From: Anastatus disparis
Lineage: Eukaryota; Arthropoda; Insecta; Hymenoptera; Eupelmidae
DNA length: 64,000 nt
Assembly (NCBI GenBank): GCA_017163975.1
Contig: JAFFSR010000242.1
Location: 6,163,001 to 6,227,000 of the forward strand
Reading direction: 5' to 3'
In this document: piece after piece, positions 40,601 to 50,486 of the stretch
How the letters are laid out: each line of letters opens with the position of its first letter
Position numbering within the stretch: position 1 is the first letter of the stretch
The notes under the pieces: generated by a model
Database searches by the model: none
The model's input: only the letters and a program-made list of their open reading frames with translations
Told to the model about the DNA's origin: nothing
Position numbers and translations under genes: made by a program

Positions 40601-41041
40601 GATGAAAAAGCCTATTAATTTGTCAAAAAATAAAAAAAAAATAAAACTTGTAAAAAATTTTAAAAATAAGATTAAATTTCACGAAATATACATGTTTATA
40701 CAGTCTATTTTTAATGATTAATAAAATGAACTCTAAATCGTGCTATGATTTATATTTCTGACTACCTCAAGAAATAATTTATATTAGAATTCAATAATAC
40801 AAAACGTACATTCCAATTCATTTAATACAGTTACGAAATTTAATATAGTTATAAATTTTTAAATATATACTAGAATAAATTAAATTCTTTTACAGGACCA
40901 AAGAAGAAAAAATTTTTCAGCAAGTATTCAGCAATAAAGCCAGAAACAAAGAAGCGCTTAAAAGATCTTTTGAAAACTGAAGTTGAATTTTACGAATGGA
41001 TAAAATCCAGACTTTTAAATAGTGCCGCAGAAAATGATTAA
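25673..41041 (+). CDS. heparan sulfate 2-O-sulfotransferase / Pipe-like protein, probably catalytically altered
   Basis: Six exons: 25673-25876, 29679-29888, 36017-36177, 36720-36794, 39246-39406 and 40896-41041. All have GT..AG borders and consistent phases, giving 318 aa. Residues 7-30 are one hydrophobic segment, as in a type II Golgi membrane enzyme. The family is recognised by TRVPGAGSE (97-105), RFLNF..F (163-170), LIRDPL (180-185), FCGH (209-212), ALEQAKANV, PVVGVL, FPYFFEGA and a C-terminal EFYEWIKSRL. Family members move sulfate from PAPS to the 2-O of uronic acids; Pipe acts in Drosophila dorsoventral patterning. The loop that should hold the catalytic Lys reads PGAGS, the HGH pair reads DGD (159-161), and about 30 residues between RDP and FCGH are missing. 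It is therefore probably a pseudo-enzyme or a strongly diverged paralogue. Intron 4 holds a SINE and the left end of a segmental duplication. Confidence 0.9.
29224..29318. repeat. 95-bp imperfect hairpin in intron 1
   Basis: The arms start GTATACACTAATGA and end with the complement. About 45 bp per arm pair with few mismatches, around a very small loop. It could be a tiny MITE or, if transcribed with the host intron, a miRNA- or siRNA-like hairpin. No target duplication is evident. Confidence 0.75.
34596..34665. repeat. (TA)n microsatellite in intron 2
   Basis: About 70 bp of AT/TA dinucleotides with one interruption (a doubled A near 34650). It lies in the 6.1-kb second intron of the sulfotransferase gene, which otherwise holds nothing I can name. 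Confidence 0.95.
37318..37522 (-). mobile_element. tRNA-derived SINE (family 1, copy 5) in sulfotransferase intron 4
   Basis: Complete minus-orientation copy flanked by a perfect 9-bp target duplication AATACACAT (37309-37317 and 37523-37531). The head is intact (complement of GGCTCAGTCGGTAGAGCGATG) and the tail reads AACGTCGCTGTATTTGTGC on the plus strand. It lies just outside the left edge of the segmental duplication and is absent from the other units. Confidence 0.93.
39617..40487. mobile_element. non-autonomous DNA transposon with TA target duplication, intron 5
   Basis: Terminal inverted repeats GGGTAAGTGTGCCAGTTA are identical over 18 bp at both ends, and each end abuts TA (39615-39616 and 40488-40489). 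TA duplication suggests the Tc1/mariner group. The 871-bp interior has no long open frame, has a 10-bp C run near 39645, and repeats ATCGTGC-type subterminal motifs. The paralogous unit 2 lacks it (near 49650), so it inserted after the duplication or was lost there. Confidence 0.82.
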
Positions 41042-41343
41042 GCTTGTGCAGCGAAAAACACATAAATTTTAATTTTTTAAACTGGACGCTAAATTGTGTT
41101 AAGTATAAAGTGTATAAAATAACTCTTAATGTGATATAAGAAGATTTGCCAGTTATGTATTGTATATCTAGTATTTGTATAAAAGAAGAAATCTAAGTTA
41201 TCGACGGTCAAACAGTAGAAAAGCTGCCTGAAAACTAAAAGTGCTATTTTCATCTGAAAATCGTTAGACTTGAATTCTACAGTAGTTCAGCGTATGTCCG
41301 CAAGGATTAATTTTAATACTTTTTAAATGTTTTATATCGTGTA

Positions 41344-41375
41344 AATAAAATAAATAAATAAGACAATAAAAAACT
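41344..41375 (+). terminator. candidate polyadenylation signals of the sulfotransferase gene
   Basis: A cluster of overlapping AATAAA hexamers about 300 bp after the stop codon at 41041. Which one is used cannot be told from sequence. Confidence 0.5.
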
Positions 41376-42555
41376 TTCTACGTTGATTTATTGAACAAAT
41401 TGTATAATAAATACGTTAAAATAATAACGAATTGTATCTGTCATGCAAATTAAATAACTGTTTTACTTTCATTCTTAAAATCATAAAGTTAACATTTAAA
41501 AATTAATGATACTGAAAATTAGTTTTTAATGTTACAAAAAAAAAGAAAAAGAAAAGTTTGAAAGAAAATGTTAATTATCAAATCATCGTATCAAACGTAC
41601 CCGAAATGCATTACTTTTGAAGAAAAAAATTCTTTATATATAAGTGAATTTAAAGAAGCTTGTGTGCCTTCGACCGTATCTAATCAAGAGCACATACGAA
41701 AAAGAACAAAATATTATTTTAGCATTAAATATAATTTTTATAAAAAATATTAATAATTTATTATTTTAGTTGTAGCTATTACTTTTTATTATTATAATCT
41801 ATAATTCACGTTTATTTAAACTCTGATTGCATTTATATTGGTCAATTTCGTTAAATATACTTTTTATTTTATAAATAGCATGTAAATTTTTTATATGTTT
41901 GAATTCGTAAAAAATATATAATTACGTTTTTGATTAACTATAAGAGTCCATATGAAATATTTAAATTTCTGTAAATTTTTATTTTTAATTTGGTTAATGA
42001 TTTGATTTGTTGTACATTTGTATAATTTTATAATTTCGCTTAAGGCTCTTTAACTGGAAGCTTATTTCAGCCATTACTTCATAAGATTCTCTTTGAAAGT
42101 TATTTTTTTTATATTTTCACTTTCGATGACCAATAAAGTCTTAAACACAGTTAAAAATTAAGAAAATTTGTTAACTTAACAAAAATTTATTTTTAGGGTG
42201 AAGGGCGGTTTTAAAAATTTGCTTAAAATTAACCCATTTTCAAGTATGACAACTACATGTAATGGAAGATATTTATAAATTAAATAATTTAAAGATCGCA
42301 AAGAGAAATATTTCAGTTTAAAAAGCATTATAATTAGTATCTTATTGCAAAGTGAACTTCTTTTACATCGACTTATAGATGATAAACTGACCCATACTAA
42401 CTTTACCAATACTTACTGTCATTACTAAAGTAGAAGCTTGCATAACTTTTCTATTTAGAATCAGAAATCATGGTCTGGATACTACTCTAATTACTATTTT
42501 TTTAGGAGTTAATGTAGTTTACTTAAAATTTAAAATTTCAGATAGACATTACCTA

Positions 42556-43228
42556 TATGCTATATATCGTCGGGTGAGAAGAAAAAAGTCACAACTTAGA
42601 CAAGCGCCAAAAAAGTACCAACTCGACTTTGCCCATTAAAAAGTACTAACTCAACTTCGCGCACTGAAAGGTTCCATCTCGGGCTTTGGTACAAAAAAGA
42701 TACATTTCAGCTTCACCCATTTAAATTAACATGGGCGAAGCCGAAATGTAACCTTTTTTTGCCAAACCCGCGATGGAATCTTTTAGAGCGCGAAGTTGAG
42801 TTAGTACTTTTTAATGGACAGAATCGATTTGATACTTTTTTCAGCGCTTGTCTGAGTTGTGACCTTTTTCTTCTCACCCGCCGATATGTACTTAGATTTA
42901 CCCACTTACAGCCTCGTGGCCTAGTAAGTGCATTAATAAGCCTTTTCCTATACTTTTCAATCCAACCTTATTTGATAATGCGAACCTCCCAAGAGGACCT
43001 TTTTAACTAGATCTCTATCTCAGGCCAAGAATCCATTGCTACGACAGGCTCTAGCATCACCCGGCAATTGAAATTACCTTCGATGTTTATGTCACATCTA
43101 ATCGACCGATGAAGTTGCGTAGGCGCACTAGCGATCACCCATCCAAGTAATGCCCGCGTTTAGCGCTCCTTAACTTCGTTGATCGGCCGAGGTGCAGTTT
43201 CGTAACCCAACCAATGTGCCGATTGGAC
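42556..43228 (-). mobile_element. 5S rRNA-derived SINE (SINE3-like) composite with foldback 3' part
   Basis: On the minus strand about 43225-43118 matches eukaryotic 5S rRNA. The core CGATCAACGAAGTTAAG carries the internal promoter A-box region, and TACTTGGATGGGTGATCGC covers the intermediate element. A non-5S body (43117-42890) follows, then a 320-bp palindrome. The whole insert is flanked by a 12-bp duplication AGACATTACC(T/C)A (42544-42555 and 43229-43240). The paralogous site near 50125 is empty. A 5S head plus an unrelated body plus a target duplication is the pattern of 5S-derived SINEs, not a 5S gene. Confidence 0.82.
42566..42886. repeat. 320-bp palindrome inside the 5S SINE insert
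   Basis: Two arms of about 155 bp begin TATCG(T/G)CGGGTGAGAAG and pair with roughly 15-20% mismatches. The centre is near CCCATTTAAATTAACATGGG. Each arm repeats the theme AAAAAGTACYAACTC. It is either part of the SINE body or a separate MITE that landed in it. The open frame 42759-43010 is an artefact of it. Confidence 0.85.
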
Positions 43229-43677
43229 AGACATTACCCATTTTGTAAATAAATAGAATGATATTGAAATAAATCCAAATTTCAAATAACTCATAAAATA
43301 TTTATTTGCTATATATACAAACTGAACAAAAACTGACTAGACGATATTTGCTTCCATACAAAATATTACAAGATCGTACACATTTAAAATTATCCTTAAT
43401 CTTTTCCTATATAATAAGAAATAAAGGTTTTTTATTCGTTCAGAGAATGTAGAATTGAGAGTGCGGAAATAAAAAGAGCACATAGCCAATGCTATTTAAA
43501 TGGGCTATGCGCACTCTTTATTTTCGAACTCTTAATTCTCAATCTGAATCGTATGATTATTAAAAATCAAACAGCCAATTTTTAGGAATTTGATTTAAAA
43601 AATTTGTAAATCGATACAAAATTAAACTAATTTACTTTTTTCTATTCTAAGCAGTCAAATTACGCTCATGGAATGAT

Positions 43678-46600
43678 TTAAATTGTAATATTTTTAACAA
43701 TTTCTTCAACAATAAGATGGGACGGATTATAACCTAATATGTGTGCTATATATTCGACAATTATTTCTGATTCTTCTTTATGTTTGATCGCCTTATTAAT
43801 TCTATCTTCTACTTTAGGAAAGTATATTGGAAACTTATCCTTTTCAAATTTAGCACTTTTTATAGAATGAATAAATTCTGAGTTTCTTACATAGTAAGAT
43901 ATCGTTTTGTTACTTTCAATTAGCAAATCTAGTAAAGTAATATTATTATACACTTTTACCTCTTTCATTTGTTCTAATTCTCGAATACATTCTTTAAATT
44001 GTGTTCGCATAATATGATTGGTCTCTATTGTATGCAGGTGATCTTCTCGGATTTTAAATTTACAATATTTTAATCTTGCTAAATGACATGTAATAATTAT
44101 TTGTATCACATGATATCTAAAGCTCCGAAAATCAACAAAACTATATACTTTGCTACACCTATAATCAATATCAGCACCTGCTTCTAATAAAAATTCTACT
44201 ACAGTATGTTTTGCAATCATCAAAGGTGTTCTACCATTAGAACATTTAACATTAACAGGGAGACCAAGTTCTATTAAAAGTTTGCATACTTCAAAGTTTC
44301 CAGCTATTGCCGCATAATGTAAAAGTGAGTTGCCATCATTGGTTCGGTCTTGAATATCAATTCCATTATCTAAAAAGAATTTGATAATATCGATATTTTT
44401 GCATGATGTAGCTAAATGGGCAGCATTTTCACCTCTATTAGTAACTGCTTTAATGTTTGCTCCGAAATTTTGAAATAAGTTAATGAGCTTTATATCAGTG
44501 TGAGTATTTAATGTACAAAGAAAAGGTGTAAATCCATCTCTGTTGCGAACATTACAATCAGCACCATTTTTCAATAGAAGTTCAGCAATTTCAAAAGCCT
44601 CAATGTTATATGGCATAATTGCCGATTCCTCAGATTGATAAGCAAACGTCTGATGTAACGGAGTACTACCATGATGTGACGGTAGATTAACATCGGCGCG
44701 AAATTCAATTAATGTCTGTACCTGACTAAGATTATGCTTGGAAACAGCTGTGTATAATGCGCTAGATCCTGAAGTATCTTGTTGATTTACTGGAATCCCT
44801 TTTAATAATAAGCGTCTTGTAATTACTGGACTAGGAAATAAAACAGCGAAGTGTAGTAAAGTCTTTTTATCTAAGTTTATGTTATAAACATCTGTACTAT
44901 AGTCTAAAAGGAGACTGAACATAGATTCACTTTTCATTTCTGCTGCAATCCATAATAAGCTGTAACATAAATAAAACATTATTGTCAGTTTTTGAGCAGG
45001 CCGAATTCACTGTCCTTGTCTAATTTTTTTTGTTATTTACTCAAATATTAATCGTTGTATCTGCAAATTGAGGTGAATAGATATTATTATAAATATTTAT
45101 GTATGAAAAAAAAAATTCTATTGCATTATGTTTGAGAAAGGTAAGGAACGCGAAAATATTATAAACATAATCTCTTACTTCAACGTTCCTTACTTTTCGC
45201 AAAAACAGTTAATAGAATTTATCCTCGTGTATAAATATTCATAATAATTAATATTAACAATTAAAATTAGAATAAATAACAAAAAACCCAATCAAACAAG
45301 AATAGCAAATTCAATCTACTTTTGCAAATGTAACTTTTATTTAATTTTTCACATACTCATTTACATAATTTTTGAAATTGATGTTTATGTCTAAAATTAA
45401 TTTAACAATATCGAGCAATTCCATTCTAACTGCATATACTAAAGCTGTCTGATTATTTTTAGCCATCTCAATTTGGTTTGAACCAGCATTTAATATTAAA
45501 TTTACCAATTCAGAATTTTGTTTTTTAACTGCAATAAATAAAGGCGTTCGATTTTGCCTGTTGGTAATATTGACATTGGCGCCAGCTTTAATCAGAATTT
45601 TTGCAATATCTGAATTATAATAATGAGCATAAGAAAGTGGGGTGTCGCCATATATATTTTGCGAATTAACATTACAGCCACGGCGTAGTGCAATTCGCAC
45701 CATTTTCTCATTATTTAAATATGCAGCAACATGCAGTGATGTATTATTATAATCATCGCGCCAGTTTTTTATGTCTTCTATGAAGTTTTCATTAAAATGC
45801 TTGAAATCTCTGATGCAATCTGATAATCCCTGAAACTAGATTCATTATCCATTGATTTAAATTATACTAACTAGGAGAGTATCAGACCTCCGGATCACGG
45901 ATTTTGCTCAAACGTTGGGATAAGTTTTCAGATGTCAAAATATGAAAGGAAACAGAATTTTAGATCCCAACGCTCAATATTTCCCTAGTTACAGGCAATT
46001 AGAGAAAATCACTAAAAAAGTTACTAGATTTTCAAACGCATATAGTTCCTTAGCATTGATACTTAGAAGCATGAAACTTTTTTAAAATGAAAGCTGAGCT
46101 CAAATCCTTTCGAAATAGTAGTTATAGCATGTCAAAATATTATATATTCTCAAAGTTATAGCGTGATAAACATTGGACCTGATTTTTCTTTTCAAAACAT
46201 TAATTAACAACAAAAGCTGAAATTGGGTCTAATGTTTATTACGCTATAACTTTGAGAATATATAATATTTTGACATGCTATAACTACTATTTCGAAAGGA
46301 TTTGAGCTCAGCTTTCATTTTAAAAAAGTTTCATGCTCCTAAGTATCAATGCTAAGGAACTATGTGCGTTTGAAAATCTAGTAACTTTTTGGTGATATTC
46401 TTTTATTGCCTGTAACTAGGAAAATATTGAGCGTTGGGGTCTAAAATTCTATTTCCTTTCATATTTTGACATCTGAAAACTTATCCTAAAGTTTGAACAA
46501 AATCCGTGATCCGGAGGTCTGATACTCTCCTAGTAAATGAATTTATAAATTTAATAAAATTTATATTTTCGTATACTAAAATACTATTATTAACCTTCAG

Positions 46601-46816
46601 ATTGTCGAAATTCAAATTGTCTAATTCGATCTTAATTTTTTGAATGTTAGTTATAACAAATGATCCAATTTCATATAGGATATTACATATTTCTACTTGC
46701 TAATAATCAGTAAAATCTTCAATATAAAATACTTCATCATACTTTGTTTCACGTCTGTCTAATGAACCAAATTTAATAGCATTTTCGCATTCTAAATTAT
46801 GTATTATTTCACTCAT
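43678..46816 (-). CDS. ankyrin-repeat protein 1 with PRANC-like C-terminus; exon 1 has an in-frame stop
   Basis: Three exons inferred on the minus strand: 46816-46595, 45829-45357 and 44959-43678. Phases are consistent, about 659 codons. Exons 2-3 encode roughly 12 ankyrin repeats with TPL/LLH starts and LLxxGADIN-type ends, making a protein-binding scaffold. The last 170 residues are not ankyrin. They read C..ELEQMKEVKVYNNITLLDLL, later KFPIYFPKVEDRI, and end in a hydrophobic segment. That resembles the PRANC-type tail of wasp, poxvirus and Wolbachia ankyrin proteins, where it acts as an F-box-like adaptor in the viral cases. This link is inference. Exon 1 opens MSEIIHNLEC but has TAG at 46702-46700 in frame. 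That TAG also looks like a splice acceptor (TACTGATTATTAG), so exon 1 may really start after it. The alternative is a pseudogene. Confidence 0.78.
45871..46533. mobile_element. 663-bp near-perfect foldback element in ankyrin gene 1 intron 1
   Basis: Two arms of about 315 bp, starting CTAGGAGAGTATCAGACCTC, are almost identical inverted repeats around a small AT-rich loop (near 46190). It is flanked by TAA on both sides (45868-45870 and 46534-46536), compatible with the 3-bp TWA duplications of PIF/Harbinger elements. The same intron of ankyrin gene 2 (near 52400) has no such insert. There is no coding capacity. If transcribed with the intron it would form a long double-stranded RNA. Confidence 0.9.
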
Positions 46817-47073
46817 TTTTAATGTCTGCTTTGTTGCTATTGTTTTTAATAAATTTTTTTGTAGTTTCTTGTTTGTACATTTGATTTAATTTTTTAATAA
46901 AAAGACTCAAACGGCACACACTAAAAATTTGCAAAAATTTTTTCCGCTAGGAATGTATGTATTTTTTCCAAAATAATTAAATTTTATCACTACAATTCAA
47001 TTATATTTTTTAATGTTATGAGAATAAATATTTTAAAGATTTATTACATCTTTATTATTGATTTAAAGAGATA

Positions 47074-47287
47074 TTATGACCTTGCAGTCACAGATCTTGA
47101 TGAAGCTTTAGGATATGTTTTTAGGTATCCTAAAGTTTTCTGTTTTAGGCGTCCTAATGTTTTTGGTTTTCAAATTGAATTATTCACATTTCATTCAGGA
47201 CCTCTTTTTTTACATTTTTCTGAAAATAAAACTACAAACGTCCATAACTTCAAAGTTTCATCAAGATCTGTGACTAGAAGATCATAA
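47074..47287. mobile_element. 214-bp MITE in unit 1, absent from unit 2
   Basis: Terminal inverted repeats of about 35 bp share TTATGA and AGTCACAGATCTTGATGAA. The flanking sequence is continuous in unit 2 near 53835 without the insert. The 89-codon frame 47018-47287 is therefore not a gene. Confidence 0.8.
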
Positions 47288-48667
47288 CGTTGTCTGGATA
47301 GTATGTGTTGCATTCTTAAATATTTCATGTTATTACTTACCATCCTTATAATATCTGATTTGTATTAGTATTTCTTGATTAATTCACACTATACGATACA
47401 CTTTTAAAATAATGTAGTTAACAAACTCAATAGATAATTTTATACACTGGTTTCAATATTTAAATGTATTAATAGAAAAATAGAGAAAATTTTATATTTA
47501 GACTATTCAAGAAAATAAACACTATCTCAAACGATGCTACATTTGCTCATGTTGCAAGAGAAATGAGAAACGTTTTAAGCGTCACTGAAAATTTTTTCTT
47601 TTGTTTTTTTTAAGAATCACATGCCTAAGTCGAGATCTTCAACGATTTTGGGTATACTTTAATACCTACGATAGGCCTTAAATCAGTTGGCCGTTCAAAT
47701 CAGCATTTTTCTTGTTTTCTTTTTTCTCTCTTTCCTTTCCCTTACAACTCCCTCCCAATTTCTCTTTCGTATTTTTCATTTTCTCTGTGTACTGTTGATT
47801 TCTACCATCTCCAAGGAAAAAATTCTATCTTACACGAAACTGTAAAAAAATATTCGAGCTTTAGGTGTTTAGTTAGATTTAGTTAATCCAAATAATATAA
47901 TAAGTAAATAATTTATTACAATTTTTGCAAAAATGATCTTACTATATTCAATTTCAGTTATCAAATAATAAAATTTGTTTGATTATCAAATAAATTTATA
48001 AATATTTGGTAATTTGGAAAAGACTCTATTTTAGATACGATTAAATCAATTTTAAAATACTAAATAGTTTTATCAAATTATTAAAAAAAAAATAAATATT
48101 TTGAGGTGTTGTAATAAGATATAGGATTTATATATACAAAATGACTGTCATTGCAGTTTCCTACACTTTTCATATATTTACAATTTTTTAATATCTCTAC
48201 AACATACTTTTTATTAGTTGAATTAGAAAAATTTATTAAAGATATTTTCAAAACTTCTGGATTAGAAATAAAAATTTAGAACAACTGTAATGTTTGTATT
48301 GTACATCACCTTAATTCATGTAATTCTTCAGTTTCATAAATTATAAAAAATACGAAAATTTATTAAAAAAATGTTGATATAATTAAAAAAACAAAATGAG
48401 TTAAATGATTATAAAGCAATTTCTAGAAAAATCTAGGAAAGTATCAGAATAGACGTAACCCCCTCAAGTAAGTTACAGTCTTGGTACAATAAGCATAAAA
48501 AATATTCAGTTCCGTCGTGCGAACTTATACTTTCTCTATCGTGTCTCCCCTCTTCAACGCTTTGTCACCGCCTGTACACACAAACATAGCAGAATCCTAT
48601 TACAGCTTGTTGACGTACACGCACACTAACTTACGCTAGAGAAGGTTTTTAAGGAGATGAAAAACAG

Positions 48668-49007
48668 ATACTACGCCTGTACTCATAAATCTTGACTATC
48701 TTTTTATTTTATTGCAAAATTTTAAGAAAAGAAATGCTTGTAGTATGTACCATGAAGATTATTCAGTTAAATTTTTAAATAAATTTATTCATTAGTTTTT
48801 CTGAATTTTAGATTTCTTGTACCAATCTAAAAATTTTAATATATTATATTGGAACCCAAATTTCTGAAAAACTAGTGAATGAATTTATTTGAAAATTTAA
48901 CTGAATAATTTTCATGATAAATACAACAAGCTAAAGCATTTCTTTTTCTCAAGTTTTGCAATAAAATGAAAAGATAGGCCCAATTCATGAGTACAGGTGT
49001 GGCATCC
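48668..49007. mobile_element. 340-bp palindromic foldback
   Basis: Arms of about 150 bp begin near ACCTGTACTCAT (ACGCCTGTACTCATAAAT on the left arm). They share the blocks TTTATTTTATTGCAAAA and AATTATTCAGTTAAATTTT. No coding capacity. No counterpart in unit 1 was seen at the equivalent place. The less AT-rich DNA on either side (48440-48660 and 49010-49140) may belong to a larger insertion. Confidence 0.78.
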
Positions 49008-49511
49008 ATTTTACATGCGCTTAACGTGACAACATCGCCTGACTGTTAGCAGCAGTTTTCTTATTTCTTTAGCAACGGTGAATAGTTTAAACTATGTATG
49101 TATACAGCGCGACGTTGCCAAGCATTCACTTCTCTTTACATACCATACGAAACTCAAGTTATTTTAAAAGTTTACGATTGAATATCTTAAAAACTATCTG
49201 GTAAATATTATTCAAATTGATGAATTTGATTAATTCTATGTTAAATTATATTATATTAGTTTTTCAGAAACTTTCATTAGAAATTTTTCGTGCAATGATT
49301 GATTTAAAAATTTTCTCACATGTACTCTCATAAGGCTGCGTGTTAAAGTACACATTTTTAATGATTAATTACTTTAAACATTGACGGTGAAATTGTCTGA
49401 AATTTTGAGAACTAATTCGTACTATTTTACTTAGAAAAACTATATTTAGAGTTTCAGAAAGTATCATTAAAAGTCAGTTTGCAAGACCTTAAGATCAATA
49501 ATCCACAAAAT

Positions 49512-49570
49512 AATGGATAATAGCATAGATGAAATATTGAAATGTCCCGAAAAAGCTTTATCGTTACTTG
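49512..49570 (+). pseudogene. relic of sulfotransferase exon 5
   Basis: ATGGATAATAGCATAGATGA and the following bases to CCCGAAAAAGCTTTA match functional exon 5 near 39325-39370 (LDSMNETLKCLEKAF) with substitutions. The exon is then cut by a deletion, and the downstream intron sequence (TTAAATTATTAATTTG) follows directly. Flanking introns also match. It is a dead copy produced by the segmental duplication. Confidence 0.8.
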
Positions 49571-50486
49571 TTAAATTATTAATTTGAAGATAAAATTTCA
49601 CACTTATAAATTTAGGTTTGGGAAAAGGTTTCATATAAATCGAATATAAAGTTAAAATACTCAGGAAATTTCTATTCCTGTTAACTTCTCTTAGAAAAAA
49701 AAAACTTGAAATGATATAAAAAAAAAAAAATTTCAATTAGCGATGGTGGCAATAGCCAATAAAGTCTTAAACACAGTTTAAAATTTAAAAAAAAGTTTTT
49801 TTTTAAATTAACCCATTTTCAAGTATGAGAAACACATGTAATGGAAGATATTTAAAAATTATTTAATTTAAAAATCATAAGGAGAAATATTTCAGTTTAA
49901 AAAGCATTAGTATCAGTACCTTATTGCAAAGTGAATTTTTTTTACATCGACTTATAGATGATAAACTGACCCATACTAACTTTACCAATATTTACTGCCA
50001 TTACCAAAGCTTGAGTAATTTTTTTATTCGGAATCTAGAATCACGGTCTGAATACTACTCTAACTACTACTTTTTTAGAAGTTAATGTAGTTTACTTGAA
50101 ATGTAACATTTTGGATGTACATTACCTATTTTGTAAACAAATAGAATGATATTGAAATAAATCCAAGTATTAAATAACTCATAAAAATATTTATTTGCTA
50201 TATACAAAATGAACAAAAAATGACTAGACGATGTTTACTTCCATAAAAAATATTATAGCATAAGATCGTATATATTTAAGATTATCCTTTATCTTTTCCT
50301 ATAAAATGAGAAATCATGGTTTTTTTTATTCATTCAGAGAATGCAGAATTATTAATCTAAGTATAATTATTAAAAACCAATAGTCAATTCTTAGAAATTT
50401 GATTTTTAAAATTTGATAATTAATACAAAATGAAACTCATTTTCTTTTTTCTATTTTAAGCAGTCAAATTACTCTCATCGAATTAT

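Larger units (their letters stand above)
37660..47505. repeat. segmental duplication, unit 1 (direct tandem)
   Basis: This stretch aligns in the same orientation with 47505-54055. Anchors: 37690-38060 with 47530-47900; 39310-39355 with 49512-49560; 42130-42555 with 49757-50130; 43240-45850 with 50133-52360; 47290-47500 with 53850-54055. Unit 1 carries sulfotransferase exons 5 and 6, its 3' UTR and ankyrin gene 1. It is longer than unit 2 mainly because unit 2 lost blocks and unit 1 gained insertions. Confidence 0.85.

Noticed and set aside
42759..43010. 83-codon open frame
   Set aside because: Crosses the right arm of a palindrome and the body of the 5S-derived insert; not conserved as protein between arms.
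43118..43225. Functional 5S rRNA gene
   Set aside because: The 5S similarity has substitutions, lacks a matching 3' end and is followed by unrelated sequence within a target-duplication-bounded insert.
47018..47287. 89-codon open frame upstream of ankyrin gene 1
   Set aside because: Most of it is a 214-bp MITE that is absent from the paralogous unit.
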